Below, in pieces: positions 24,268 through 33,918 of a stretch of 64,000 bases of DNA (position 1 is the first letter of the stretch; the number at the start of each line of letters is the position of its first letter). The stretch lies in NCBI RefSeq assembly GCF_019443125.1, contig NZ_JAHYXK010000004.1, positions 1 to 64,000 of the forward strand, given 5' to 3'. A program made the position numbers and the translations under genes. This DNA is from Pontibacter aydingkolensis. GTDB taxonomy: Bacteria > Bacteroidota > Bacteroidia > Cytophagales > Hymenobacteraceae. Below the pieces are notes generated by a model. It did not search any database. It saw nothing but the letters and a program-made list of their open reading frames with translations, and was not told where the DNA came from.

Positions 24268-26017
24268 AAGAACCCTAACGTATATAGCAGTAGCCCTGGG
24301 CGGTTTGCTGCTGGGCTGGATACTTTTCGGAGGAAGAACCTCTGAGGATGTACACGACCATACCGAAACGGCTGCCGGTGTAACAGAATACACCTGCTCC
24401 ATGCACCCACAGATACGCCAGAACGAGCCGGGCAAATGCCCGCTTTGCGGCATGGACCTGATTCCGGTTACAACTGCAAGCAGCTCTGCAGTTGCCAGTC
24501 CTTATGTGCTGGAGATGACACCGGAGGCCATTGCGCTTGCCAACATCCAGACTTCACCGGTTAAAAGCGCCAATGCTGAAAACGAGCTGAGCATTTCTGG
24601 TACGGTGCAGCTAAACGAGCAAAAGGTATCTTCTATCACAGCCAAGTTTCCGGGCCGTATCGAAAAGCTGTATGTAAACTTTACGGGCCAGGAAGTGCGC
24701 AAAGGTGAAAGGCTGGCATCGGTATACTCTCCTGACCTTATCTCCGCGCAGCGCGAGTTGCAGGAAGCAGCCAGGTCGAAAGACATTATGCCGGAACTCT
24801 ATGAGGCTGCTAAAACTAAATTACGCTTATGGAACCTGTCTAAAAGCCAGATTCAGCGTATCGAAAGCGCCAATCAACTCATTACCAACTTTGATATTTA
24901 TTCCGACGCAACAGGTGTGGTAACGCAACGTGGGGTTTCCGTAGGCGATTATGTAAGCACTGGTACCGTTATGTTCGAGGTAGCAAACCTTTCTTCTGTT
25001 TGGGTGGTGCTGGATGCCTACGAAAGCGACCTTGCCTGGGTAAAAGAGGGCTCTAACGTTAACTTTACTGTACCAGGCATACCGGGCAAAGAGTTTACCG
25101 CGAAGGTTGCCTTTGTAACGCCTGTGCTTGATGCCAGTACACGTGCCGTGCAAGTACGTGCCGAAGTAGCCAATCCCGGCAACCAGTTAAAACCGGGTAT
25201 GTTCGCCAATGCCACCATTAAAACATCGGCCCAGGCCAAAACCAACGGAGATGCCCTGGCTGTGCCCCGCACCGCTGTGCTCTGGACCGGCAAACGCTCT
25301 GTGGTATATGTAAAACTCGACAGAGAAACCCCGGCTTTTGAGATGCGGGAAGTAACCTTAGGCCCCCGCCTGGGCGATACTTACCTGGTTGAGGCGGGAT
25401 TAAGCGAAGGCGAGCAGGTAGTAACTAACGGTGTGTTCGCTGTGGATGGTGCAGCCCAGCTAAGCGGCAACTATAGTATGATGTCGGCACCGGCAACCAA
25501 AACCATGGAAGTGCCCGAGGCGTTTAAGGAGCAGCTAACCGCAGCTGTAGAGCGTTATTATACTTTGAAAGATGCGCTGGTAGCCTCTGATGCGGCAGCC
25601 AGTAGCAACGCAGCAGTTGGTTTTACTGCCGCCTTAAACCAGGTGGATATGAGCCAGCTGGATGGCAGTACACATGCTAAATGGATGCAATTATTGCCGG
25701 CACTAAAGTCTAACGCAGCCACTATACAAAAGAGCACATCCGTAGAAAAGCAAAGGGAGGCTTTTAATGTGCTTTCAAATCACGTAATAGATGCAGTAGA
25801 AAGTTTTGGTGTAAACAAGGATGTTGTATACAAGCAATGGTGCCCGATGGCCAACAACGATCAAGGGGCTTTCTGGCTTAGCGATGAGAAAGCGGTACGC
25901 AACCCATACTTTGGTGATGCCATGCTAACTTGCGGAGAGGTGAAACAAACTTACCGCAAAGGCCAGCGTGTAGCCGCAGATAAAGAACCAGTACAAGCCA
26001 GGGAGCATGTGCATTAA
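24251..26017 (+). CDS. cusB: CusB-type periplasmic adaptor with N-terminal metal-binding and C-terminal DUF3347 domains
   Basis: 588 aa. One N-terminal membrane segment (~10-27), then the heavy-metal-binding domain (residues ~46-73: CSMHPQI...GKCPLCGMDL, with Cys49, His52, Cys63, Cys66). The HlyD-like barrel-sandwich, beta-barrel and hairpin region spans ~95-415. A DUF3347 domain (~430-580) ends with CPMANNDQGAFW and RNPYFGDAML.CG. The same DUF3347 domain is encoded separately at 26250, so the domain is present in cis and in trans. It joins cusA and cusC into a tripartite exporter. Confidence 0.92.
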   Translation: MTPRNKRTLTYIAVALGGLLLGWILFGGRTSEDVHDHTETAAGVTEYTCSMHPQIRQNEPGKCPLCGMDLIPVTTASSSAVASPYVLEMTPEAIALANIQTSPVKSANAENELSISGTVQLNEQKVSSITAKFPGRIEKLYVNFTGQEVRKGERLASVYSPDLISAQRELQEAARSKDIMPELYEAAKTKLRLWNLSKSQIQRIESANQLITNFDIYSDATGVVTQRGVSVGDYVSTGTVMFEVANLSSVWVVLDAYESDLAWVKEGSNVNFTVPGIPGKEFTAKVAFVTPVLDASTRAVQVRAEVANPGNQLKPGMFANATIKTSAQAKTNGDALAVPRTAVLWTGKRSVVYVKLDRETPAFEMREVTLGPRLGDTYLVEAGLSEGEQVVTNGVFAVDGAAQLSGNYSMMSAPATKTMEVPEAFKEQLTAAVERYYTLKDALVASDAAASSNAAVGFTAALNQVDMSQLDGSTHAKWMQLLPALKSNAATIQKSTSVEKQREAFNVLSNHVIDAVESFGVNKDVVYKQWCPMANNDQGAFWLSDEKAVRNPYFGDAMLTCGEVKQTYRKGQRVAADKEPVQAREHVH

Positions 26018-26105
26018 TAATGAAAATCATGGCGTGAGCCGAAGAGAGTGCTCCAAATGACAAAGAAACATTCCTGCGCCACTTTAAATGTAAGTATAAA
26101 CAACC

Positions 26106-26234
26106 ATGAAAGATTGTTGCAGAACAGGCGACCAGGAGCCAGCGCCAAAGTATAAAGCATGGCTAAAATGGCTTGTGTTTGCAGCCGTTGGAATTATAGT
26201 AACTTTTATAACCGTAAATCAAATAAATAGCTAA
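26106..26234 (+). CDS. 42-aa CC-motif membrane peptide in the copper locus
   Basis: The sequence begins MKDCCRTG, continues with a Pro/Lys linker, then one hydrophobic helix (~residues 19-37) ending VNQINS. ATG 26106, TAA 26232-26234, 15 bp before the next gene. The vicinal Cys pair on the short hydrophilic N-terminus suggests metal or thiol chemistry. Position and spacing argue that it is a real gene of the operon. Confidence 0.65.
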   Translation: MKDCCRTGDQEPAPKYKAWLKWLVFAAVGIIVTFITVNQINS

Positions 26235-26249
26235 TTAAATAAACCGAAA

Positions 26250-26882
26250 ATGAAAAAGACACTTTTCGCAGCAGCTGTTGTAGCAGCTTTCACTTTCTCG
26301 GCTTGCTCTGAGAACACAACAGAAAACACAGAGGCAACAGCTGAACATCACGATGATATGGACCACGGCCATGCAGAAGCAGGTCAGGCAGACGGTACGG
26401 TTGTGGTAGAAACACCAGATTACGGTAATGTAGCTGAGCCTTTTAAAACACAGGTATCGCAGTTGGTAGACCAGTACATGAAGCTGACGGACGCTTTAGT
26501 TGCATCAGACCCAGCTACAGCAAAAGCAGCAGCAAACGAAGTGCTTACTGTGGCCAAAGCAATGCCAATTGCCACACTTACCACCGACGAAAAAGCCTAT
26601 GCCGAAGAACACACAGCTGTAGTTGTTGACCGTGCAACCAAAATAGCCGGATCAGATGACCTGGCGGCGCAGCGCGAAAACCTGGAGCCGCTTTCAGAGT
26701 CTGTATTCTCAATGGCTAAGGCATTTGATGCAGCAGATGGTACGCTATACTACCAGCATTGCCCGATGGCATTTAATAACAAAGGCGCTTACTGGGTAAG
26801 CTCTAAAGAAGAGATCCGTAACCCATACTTTGGCGATGCCATGCTTTCGTGCGGCAGCAACAAGGAAGTGTACAAGAAATAA
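26250..26882 (+). CDS. DUF3347 lipoprotein
   Basis: 210 aa. Lipoprotein signal with lipobox FSAC (Cys ~19), then a His/Asp/Met-rich linker (HHDDMDHGHAE) likely to bind metal. The DUF3347 helical domain (~55-205) carries Cys-Pro-Met (HCPMAFNNKGAYW) and RNPYFGDAMLSCG. It closely parallels the C-terminal domain of the CusB protein just upstream. Probable periplasmic copper chaperone or sensor feeding the exporter (inference). It ends the operon at a terminator. Confidence 0.88.
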   Translation: MKKTLFAAAVVAAFTFSACSENTTENTEATAEHHDDMDHGHAEAGQADGTVVVETPDYGNVAEPFKTQVSQLVDQYMKLTDALVASDPATAKAAANEVLTVAKAMPIATLTTDEKAYAEEHTAVVVDRATKIAGSDDLAAQRENLEPLSESVFSMAKAFDAADGTLYYQHCPMAFNNKGAYWVSSKEEIRNPYFGDAMLSCGSNKEVYKK

Positions 26883-26903
26883 ACAAGCGCTCTATTTAAC
26901 TTA

Positions 26904-26939
26904 TAAAAGGCGGGTAACCAACAGGTTGTCCGCCTTTTA
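26904..26939 (+). terminator. Terminator of the copper operon
   Basis: TAAAAGGCGG (26904-26913) pairs with CCGCCTTTTA (26930-26939), 21 bp after the stop. Confidence 0.85.
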
Positions 26940-27183
26940 ATTTATCTCTCTCCTCCCTCTTCAGATTTTTTTATAACTCAGGCAACCTCTCTTGTACTTG
27001 CTACATCTAAAGCATTATAGCAGCTACAGCAAAAGTTCACCTCCTCAGCCAGGGCCCGGCAGAGTTAAGAGATAAAATCAGGCAATTCGTCTAAATCACC
27101 AAACAGTACCTTGCATTACAAAGTACTATATGTAACTTTGTGGAAGTAAATCAAACAACATTACTCCGAACCAAAATAAAACT
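26940..27183 (+). promoter_or_regulatory. Upstream region and consensus promoter of the barrel receptor
   Basis: Gene-free. TTG (27111-27113), 19 nt, then TAACTTTG (27133-27140): a textbook Bacteroidota -33/-7 promoter, with the ATG 43 bp downstream. Confidence 0.7.
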
Positions 27184-29604
27184 ATGAAAAAAGTATACTT
27201 CCTATTCTCGTTATTGCTGCTTTATAGCACAACTTTACTGGCCCAATCCGAAGGATTTTTAACCGGCGTTGTTTTAGATGAAAAACAACAGCCGGCGGGC
27301 TTTGTAAATGTGGCTGTACTGGAACTGGTTACCGCTAAAGTTGTAACCGGTGCCATTGCTGACATGGATGGCCACTTTCTGATCAAAACGCCTGCTGCCG
27401 GTAAGTACCAGCTTAAGATCAGCGGACTTGGCTACACCGAATTTAAAACTCCAGCCTTTGAGGTTACCGGAGCAAACTTTGCAAAAGACTTTGGCAAACT
27501 GCAGGTTAAATCCGATACCAAAGTACTAGCAGAAGTGCAGGTACAGACCATGCGCCCTACCGTAATCATGGAGCCGGATAAAATGGTGGTAAATGTAGAA
27601 GGGACGGCATTGGCCAGCGGCGCTACAGCTTATGAAGTACTCGAGAAGTCTCCGGGCGTGTGGGTAGACCAGGACGGTAACCTACAGCTAAACGGTAAGG
27701 CCGGGGTACAGGTAATGATCAATGGCAAGCGTTCTTTCCTGTCTGGCAGAGAGTTGCAGAACCTGCTGCAGGGCATGTCAGCCGAAAACATCAAAAATTT
27801 AGAGATCATCTCAAACCCATCCTCTAAACACGATGCTGAGGGAGCATCCGGTATCATCAACATTAATCTTAAAAAAGCGCAGGTTGCTGGCATGAGTGGC
27901 AGTGCTTATGCCGGTTACCAGTACAACAGACTAAGCACTTATACCACAGGCGGTGAGATCCATCACAAAAGCGGAAAATGGAACACATCTGCCAATATAG
28001 ATTTTACCAGACGCATGTGGTTCAGAGATGCTGAACTGGACCGTGTGTTTGTGAATGAGAACGGCAGCAAAAGCAAGTATGACCAAACTGCTTTTGAAAA
28101 ATCTGAGCGTGTATACCCTGCGATACGCGTTGGCACCGACTACGACCTTAACGGGAGACACAGCATCGGTGTAATGGCCCGTATTAACGCCGGCGAGAAC
28201 AACACCAGGTTTAATTCTGATTCATACCTGCTAAATGGCAACGACTTATTTATACAGGCAAAAAACAGAACGGTAGATACTCACAACGGTGGCACTTACA
28301 ACCTACACTATGTTGGTAAATTAGATACTCTGGGCACAACCTTATCTGCTGACCTGGATTATGTGCGCATCTCTTCAGAGACAAATTCAAAAATGAACAA
28401 TAACTCGGAAAGAGTTAACCAGAGCCAGCCTGCCGATATTGAGCTACTGCAAAGTGATAACCCGGTTGCCTATAGTATCTATGCTGCCAAAGTTGATTTC
28501 ACGAAAATGATGGGCAAGACCAAGATAGAAACGGGTGCAAAAGCCAGCTATGTAAAATCTGATAACGAGCTTAAATTTTTTGAAATAGCTGATGGCCAGC
28601 GTGTAACAGACCCGAAGCGTAGCAACCATTTTATTTACGAAGAGAATATCTTTGCGGCTTATGCCAACGTATCTGCAACATTAAGCAAAAGCCTGACAAT
28701 GCAGGCAGGCTTACGTGCCGAGCAAACAATCTCTACAGGCCTGCTGGTTACTAAAAACGAAAAGGAAAACCGCGATTACCTGGAACTGTTTCCAAGTATC
28801 TTTTTACAACAAAAAGTAAACGACAACTACCAGATTGGGTACAAGTATAGCCGCCGCATTAACAGACCAAACTACCAGACGCTAAACCCGTTCATTTTCT
28901 ACCTCGACCCTTATACTTATGTAAAAGGAAATCCGGACCTGAAGCCACAGTATGTGAACTCTGTTGAGGTAACACAAACCTATAAGCAGCGCTACAACCT
29001 GATACTGGGTTATGCCAACACAAAGGATTTTATGGCGGAGATTCCGGAGCAGAACCCAGAAGACAACACCACCATTTTCCAGCAGCAAAACGTGAAAGAT
29101 TTGAAGAGCGCCACTGCTACAATGGTAGCCCCGATCACGATCTCGAACAAATGGCAGGTAAACAACAACATCATGACGATGTACCAGGAGTATACCACCA
29201 TCTCGAAAGACGAAGTGATTGTAAACGATAAAATAACTGCCATCATCCAGAGTAACCACAGCATTATGCTGCCAAAGAACTTTAAACTGGAAGTAAACGG
29301 CGGTTACCAGAGCCCAGCTGTATTTGGCCTATACCAGATTGAAGACCAGTGGTGGGTAGATGCCGGCCTGAAGTATAGCATGCTGGATGATAAACTAACC
29401 TTTGGCCTGAACCTGACAGACATTTTTAAAGGCCGCGAAATGCAGATACAAACTAACCTGAACGGCAACGTAAATGCCATCGACCAATACCAGGGTACCC
29501 GCAGTGTTCGCCTTAACCTGCGCTACCGCTTTAACAAAGGCACTAAGTTCGAAGCCAAGAAACGTAACGTAAACCTGGAAGAACTTAACCGCACCGGTAA
29601 TTGA
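27184..29604 (+). CDS. Outer-membrane beta-barrel receptor (TonB-dependent type)
   Basis: 806 aa, with signal peptide (cleavage near LLAQ). N-terminal carboxypeptidase-regulatory-like beta-sandwich (~residues 25-110), then a plug domain with EPDKMVVNVEG, YEVLEKSPGV and GIININLKK (~130-230), and a large barrel to the end finishing RLNLRYRF. Such receptors bring in ligands too big for porins or sense them. The neighbouring copper locus may hint at a metal ligand, but the genes are separated by a terminator and have separate promoters. Starts with AAGTATACTT inside codons 3-6. Confidence 0.88.
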   Translation: MKKVYFLFSLLLLYSTTLLAQSEGFLTGVVLDEKQQPAGFVNVAVLELVTAKVVTGAIADMDGHFLIKTPAAGKYQLKISGLGYTEFKTPAFEVTGANFAKDFGKLQVKSDTKVLAEVQVQTMRPTVIMEPDKMVVNVEGTALASGATAYEVLEKSPGVWVDQDGNLQLNGKAGVQVMINGKRSFLSGRELQNLLQGMSAENIKNLEIISNPSSKHDAEGASGIININLKKAQVAGMSGSAYAGYQYNRLSTYTTGGEIHHKSGKWNTSANIDFTRRMWFRDAELDRVFVNENGSKSKYDQTAFEKSERVYPAIRVGTDYDLNGRHSIGVMARINAGENNTRFNSDSYLLNGNDLFIQAKNRTVDTHNGGTYNLHYVGKLDTLGTTLSADLDYVRISSETNSKMNNNSERVNQSQPADIELLQSDNPVAYSIYAAKVDFTKMMGKTKIETGAKASYVKSDNELKFFEIADGQRVTDPKRSNHFIYEENIFAAYANVSATLSKSLTMQAGLRAEQTISTGLLVTKNEKENRDYLELFPSIFLQQKVNDNYQIGYKYSRRINRPNYQTLNPFIFYLDPYTYVKGNPDLKPQYVNSVEVTQTYKQRYNLILGYANTKDFMAEIPEQNPEDNTTIFQQQNVKDLKSATATMVAPITISNKWQVNNNIMTMYQEYTTISKDEVIVNDKITAIIQSNHSIMLPKNFKLEVNGGYQSPAVFGLYQIEDQWWVDAGLKYSMLDDKLTFGLNLTDIFKGREMQIQTNLNGNVNAIDQYQGTRSVRLNLRYRFNKGTKFEAKKRNVNLEELNRTGN

Positions 29605-29629
29605 TAACAGAATAGAATTTGTGTGAAAG

Positions 29630-29657
29630 GCAGCGGCTTCTGGTCGCTGCTTTTTTT
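29630..29657 (+). terminator. Terminator after the barrel receptor
   Basis: GCAGCG (29630-29635) with CGCTGC (29645-29650), followed by seven T. Confidence 0.8.
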
Positions 29658-29729
29658 ATGGCTATACCGCTGCAGCCAAACTTCGGCTGTAAAAATAGTT
29701 ACCTTTGCTTCTGTACTATAAAATAGCCC

Positions 29730-30185
29730 ATGCCACAGGTAAACTTAAACTGGATCATACTTTTACCCATACTAGCAGGCGTTGCAGTAGCTACGCAAAC
29801 CGCCATAAACGGACAGCTGCGAGTTATAGTAGGCAGCCCTTTAGTAGCGGCGCTTATTTCTTTTTCGGTGGGTACACTTGTGCTGATTACACTCGTGCTG
29901 GTTACCAGACAGGAAATTCCTGCAATAAGCCAGCTCTCTGGCACAGCATGGTACAAATATATGGGAGGCTTGCTGGGTGTTTTTTTTATTACCAGTGTTA
30001 TAGTGTCGGTGCAGCGCATGAGTGTGGCCAACCTACTGGCATTGGTGGTGACAGGGCAACTTGTTACCGCTCTGCTGTTCGATCATTTTGGCGCACTTGG
30101 GGTTAAGCAGAGCTCTCTAACGCTTACACGCGCCCTGGGAGCCATTGCACTTATACTTGGTGCTTACCTCATCAACAAGAAATAG
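29730..30185 (+). CDS. DMT-superfamily small transporter (DUF606/YdcZ type)
   Basis: 151 aa, five hydrophobic helices. The motif AGVAVATQTAINGQL at the N-terminus is typical of the DUF606/YdcZ branch of drug/metabolite transporters. Half-size proteins of this branch probably work as dimers. Substrate unknown. Convergent with the next small gene, with only about 10 bp between stops. Confidence 0.8.
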   Translation: MPQVNLNWIILLPILAGVAVATQTAINGQLRVIVGSPLVAALISFSVGTLVLITLVLVTRQEIPAISQLSGTAWYKYMGGLLGVFFITSVIVSVQRMSVANLLALVVTGQLVTALLFDHFGALGVKQSSLTLTRALGAIALILGAYLINKK

Positions 30186-30195
30186 CAAAATATAC

Positions 30196-30417
30196 CTAAG
30201 GGCGGTACGTGGTTTTGTCGCTTGGCCGTACGAGCAACCAAACCAGTAAACCTAAAGGCCAGGCAAGTAAGGCTACAATAACGGCAACCAGTAAACCAGG
30301 TTTGCCACGTCTTTCGGCGTCTTTATAGGCCCATACAATACTCCAGATATATATCACTAAAACTACCAGAGCTATTATCAATCCGAAAATTCCAAGCCCA
30401 ACTGCAAAGTCTTCCAT
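30196..30417 (-). CDS. Small membrane protein
   Basis: 73 aa with two hydrophobic segments (~residues 8-30 and 42-63) separated by a basic loop KDAERRGKPG, and a charged tail. The layout resembles short two-helix membrane proteins annotated only as hypothetical. Confidence 0.6.
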   Translation of the reverse strand: MEDFAVGLGIFGLIIALVVLVIYIWSIVWAYKDAERRGKPGLLVAVIVALLAWPLGLLVWLLVRPSDKTTYRP

Positions 30418-30674
30418 AGTATAAAGTATAGTTTCTGAATGTTATTTAACGATTTACTTTAGTTTAGGTTGATATCCAATGCTTTATGCAGCAGACAAGT
30501 ACATTTCGCAGTAATATTCCAGCATAAGGTTCTCTGTTGCTGTGGCAGCTAGATGCTGTACCGGCCCCTTAACCCGCTGCTCCTTAAGACATAAGCACCA
30601 ACATCTGTCCGCGCTATGCGTACCTTTTCCGTAGTACAAAGTGTATCGTAACAGTTTAAGAAGGAGGAAGAAAT

Positions 30675-31304
30675 ATGTCTATCAAAGATATTTTTAATAA
30701 AGTAAAGAAAGAGCTGAAGGTGGTGCAGGGCGAGGAAACCAAAGACAAAGTATACACCAACGAGAATACCTTTGCTGATGAGGCGACGGCAAAAAAAGAG
30801 TTTGAGCGATCAAAAAGGAAGCTTTTTGATGTAAACAGCTGGACCATGCTAAGTGGTATAAACTCAACTTTCCAGCTGTATGACCGCCGTGGCCAGCGCA
30901 GCAACGCTAAAATACCAGAGATTGGTTACTACATAGAAATTGTTTTGCCAGCGTCAACCATTGAAAACTGGGTACAGGTATCGGACATACAACAGGCAGA
31001 AAACATGGCCGAATTTACCGTGCACCCCAGCGAAAAACCAAAGCAGCTTACCGAAGAAGAAGAGGAAGTACAGCACTTTTTTATAAAAGAGGCGAGCAGC
31101 ACATTCAGGGTTACGAGGGATGGAACTAAGATAATTGGCTACGAGATTGGTAAAAACGAGGGCATAAATAACCAGGGCGAGGAAGCCGGAAACCGTGCCG
31201 TTTTAAACACGCTCGTGGCAGAAGGCGGCTGGGCACTTTTTCAGGAGATGCAATGGGATAAACTAACCAGCTACCTGGTGCACCTGGAGGAGATAAAAGA
31301 GTAA
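30675..31304 (+). CDS. Hypothetical cytosolic protein with a strong ribosome-binding site
   Basis: 209 aa, charged, no signal peptide, no membrane segment. AAGGAGGAAG lies directly before the ATG, a nearly perfect Shine-Dalgarno, which is unusual for Bacteroidota and suggests high translation. The composition is Glu/Lys-rich with a likely alpha/beta core; no family recognised. Single gene with its own terminator. Confidence 0.75.
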   Translation: MSIKDIFNKVKKELKVVQGEETKDKVYTNENTFADEATAKKEFERSKRKLFDVNSWTMLSGINSTFQLYDRRGQRSNAKIPEIGYYIEIVLPASTIENWVQVSDIQQAENMAEFTVHPSEKPKQLTEEEEEVQHFFIKEASSTFRVTRDGTKIIGYEIGKNEGINNQGEEAGNRAVLNTLVAEGGWALFQEMQWDKLTSYLVHLEEIKE

Positions 31305-31328
31305 GACTTGCTATAAACAACTTAGACT

Positions 31329-31352
31329 AAAGCACCCGGCTTAGGGTGCTTT
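31329..31352 (+). terminator. Terminator after the hypothetical gene
   Basis: AAAGCACCC (31329-31337) with GGGTGCTTT (31344-31352), six-base loop. Confidence 0.8.
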
Positions 31353-31820
31353 ACATGCATTTTGTTTGCTTTAATCAGTTGAGCAAAACGCATGTTTAGC
31401 CACTGCAATTTGGCAGTAAAAAAGTATGTTTATAACGCTTAGCAAACAGTGAGTAAGAGATATCAGTAGAATTACTGGAAATAACGTTTTCTCCCTTTTC
31501 ACCATTATCCTTAATCTGAAGTTTAATAACCAAATCTAAGTTATTAGTATATCTGATGCCAAAAGCAGTTGAAGCAAGCTCAACCTAAATTGGCTTACAG
31601 CTTCAAAATATTCTTTAAAAAAGCTGGAACGGCATATATATAATAAAGCGCCATTCTTTAAAGAAACTTTGCCTCTGGCTCAGCTATTAATAAGCTGATC
31701 TATAGCACACATAAATATATCTTATGGTTCTTATTAATAATATAAATTAAAACTTATACATCCGGTAGAGTATTTTTGCAGCCATCAATCATATTAGTAC
31801 TACAACTATAATTTAAGCTG
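31353..31820. other. Gene-free AT-rich stretch with a candidate promoter
   Basis: No ORF or RNA seen. TATTTTTG at 31771-31778 fits the -7 consensus for the following gene, 43 bp before its ATG. Confidence 0.4.
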
Positions 31821-32825
31821 ATGGCTATTACTGGATTAAATTACAAAAGAGCAGGCAGATTTTTGGCAGGAGGAAGATTAGTAGCCATACCAACCGAAAC
31901 TGTTTACGGACTTGCAGCAAATGCTTTGGATGAGTCTGCTGTAGAACAAATTTTTACCACCAAAGGCAGGCCTCATTATAACCCCCTTATCATCCATATA
32001 GGCTCGAAAAACGACCTTAATAAATACGTAACGGCAGTGCCAGAAATGGCTCAACGCCTGATCGAAGCTTTTTGGCCAGGGCCTTTAACACTGTTACTGC
32101 CTAAAAAGGAAATTGTACCGGATCTTATAACAGCTTCTTTGCCACGTGTGGCTGTGCGCATGCCCAACCATCCTTTAACATTGAAGCTTTTACAATTGTT
32201 AGATTTTCCACTGGCTGCACCAAGCGCAAATCCTTTCTGCTACATCAGTCCTACCAGGGCTGAACATGTACAACAGCAAATAGGTGATAAGATTCCTTAC
32301 ATCCTGGATGGTGGCCCATGTGAACAGGGGCTTGAGTCTACTATAGTTGGCTTTGAGGAGGGGACTCCTGTAGTGTATCGCTTGGGCGCCATTACGCCGG
32401 AAGAAATTAAGGCAGTGGCAGGGCAGGTTAAAATGCATCAGAAATCCAGTGAGCAGCTAGAAGGTCCGGGTATGCTGCCTTTTCATTATTCACCCCGCAC
32501 CCCGCTTTACTTTACAAATAATGTAGATGAGCTGCTTAAAGTATCTGACCCTGCAAAAACCGGAGTAATCTCATTTCAGAGAGCGATTGAAGGTTTGCCT
32601 GAGAAAAACCAGGTTGTACTGTCAGCTGCAGGCTATATGCAGGAGGCGGCCAGCAAGCTTTATGATTCACTGCATTATTTAGACGGATTAAATCTCAGTA
32701 GGATTATTGCGGAGAAACTACCGGAGTATGGTTTGGGAATGACAATAAACGAGCGATTGAGAAAAGCCGCTGGTAAAACCACGGAAAGTGCTTCTGAAGG
32801 TAGCCTAGTCCAACAGAAAGCTTAA
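31821..32825 (+). CDS. Threonylcarbamoyl-AMP synthase (Sua5/TsaC)
   Basis: 334 aa, the two-domain Sua5 form: an N-terminal YrdC-like domain (~1-200; PTETVYGLAAN, KGRPHYNPLIIH, FWPGPLTLLL, SANPF) and a C-terminal Sua5 domain (~225-320; GPGMLPFHYSPRTPL at the linker). It makes threonylcarbamoyl-AMP from Thr, bicarbonate and ATP for tRNA t6A37. Bicarbonate is a substrate and the next gene is a bicarbonate transporter, though this may be chance. Confidence 0.93.
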   Translation: MAITGLNYKRAGRFLAGGRLVAIPTETVYGLAANALDESAVEQIFTTKGRPHYNPLIIHIGSKNDLNKYVTAVPEMAQRLIEAFWPGPLTLLLPKKEIVPDLITASLPRVAVRMPNHPLTLKLLQLLDFPLAAPSANPFCYISPTRAEHVQQQIGDKIPYILDGGPCEQGLESTIVGFEEGTPVVYRLGAITPEEIKAVAGQVKMHQKSSEQLEGPGMLPFHYSPRTPLYFTNNVDELLKVSDPAKTGVISFQRAIEGLPEKNQVVLSAAGYMQEAASKLYDSLHYLDGLNLSRIIAEKLPEYGLGMTINERLRKAAGKTTESASEGSLVQQKA

Positions 32826-32912
32826 CACTGCTTTATTGGCATTAAAAATTTATCCGCTTAGTTCTTTCAAAGAGTTTACAAAGATACACTACATAATATC
32901 ACTAGCCCTTCT

Positions 32913-33878
32913 ATGAACCTCGATCTGTTAATCGATAACCTGACAAGTCCGGCTCTCTTATTTTTTGCGCTTGGAGTGCTTGCTGTCAAACTTAAGAGTG
33001 ATCTGGAGATTCCTCCCACCTCATCTAAGTTTATCTCATTATACTTGCTCTTTTCGATTGGCTTTAAAGGTGGGCAGGAACTGGCCCACAGTATTTTTAC
33101 AATAGATATCATCTGGGCAGTGCTGTTTGGAATCCTCCTATCACTGCTTATCCCTTTTTATTGTTTTTTTATTCTTAAAAGAAAACTTAGTGTAGAGAAT
33201 TCCGGTGCCATTGCGGCCGCTTACGGCTCTGTAAGTGCAGTAACTTTTGTAACAGCTGTGTCTTTTCTTGAAATTCAGAATCTGGGCTTCGACGGGCATA
33301 TGGTGGCAGTAATGGCGCTTATGGAAGCCCCTGCTATTATTGTTGGGGTAGTACTGATACGTTTATATTGCGAAGAGCAGGAGGACTCACCAAAGCTCGG
33401 TAAAATACTTTCGCACTCATTTACCAATGGCAGTGTGATGCTGATCCTGGGCAGCCTGCTGATTGGTTTGCTAGCAAGCGATCAGCAGGCACAAGGTATA
33501 AAGCCTTTCACCACAGACATTTTTAAGGGCTTTCTTGCTATCTTCCTGCTGGACATGGGTATCGTGAGTGGCAGAAAGTTGAATGACTTCTTTAAGAGTG
33601 GCTGGTTTACATCCTTGTTTGCGGTTGCCATACCTTTTATAAATGGGTGCCTGGTGGCAGTAGTAAGCGGACTTATAACAGATGACATCGGTAACAGGTT
33701 TATATTTGCTGTGCTGGCTTCGAGTGCCTCTTATATTGCAGTGCCGGCAGCCATGAAAATAGCAGTACCAAATGCAAATCCGGGAATTTACCTGCCAATG
33801 GCTTTGGCTGTAACTTTTCCTTTCAACATTACCTTAGGCATGCCAGTGTACCTGTCGATTATAGGATCTTACATATAG
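32913..33878 (+). CDS. sbtA: Sodium-dependent bicarbonate permease (SbtA family)
   Basis: 321 aa, about ten transmembrane helices. SbtA-family blocks include PALLFFALG near the N-terminus, GFKGG (~51-55), an AAAYGSVSAVTF helix break (~105-116) and a second half ending MKIAVPNANPGIYLPMALAVTFPFN. It imports bicarbonate with sodium. The usual PII-like SbtB partner gene is not adjacent. A LysR regulator lies convergently downstream. Confidence 0.9.
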   Translation: MNLDLLIDNLTSPALLFFALGVLAVKLKSDLEIPPTSSKFISLYLLFSIGFKGGQELAHSIFTIDIIWAVLFGILLSLLIPFYCFFILKRKLSVENSGAIAAAYGSVSAVTFVTAVSFLEIQNLGFDGHMVAVMALMEAPAIIVGVVLIRLYCEEQEDSPKLGKILSHSFTNGSVMLILGSLLIGLLASDQQAQGIKPFTTDIFKGFLAIFLLDMGIVSGRKLNDFFKSGWFTSLFAVAIPFINGCLVAVVSGLITDDIGNRFIFAVLASSASYIAVPAAMKIAVPNANPGIYLPMALAVTFPFNITLGMPVYLSIIGSYI

Positions 33879-33918
33879 ACATGTAATAAAGAATGATAAA
33901 GCATAGCAAACGTGACTC

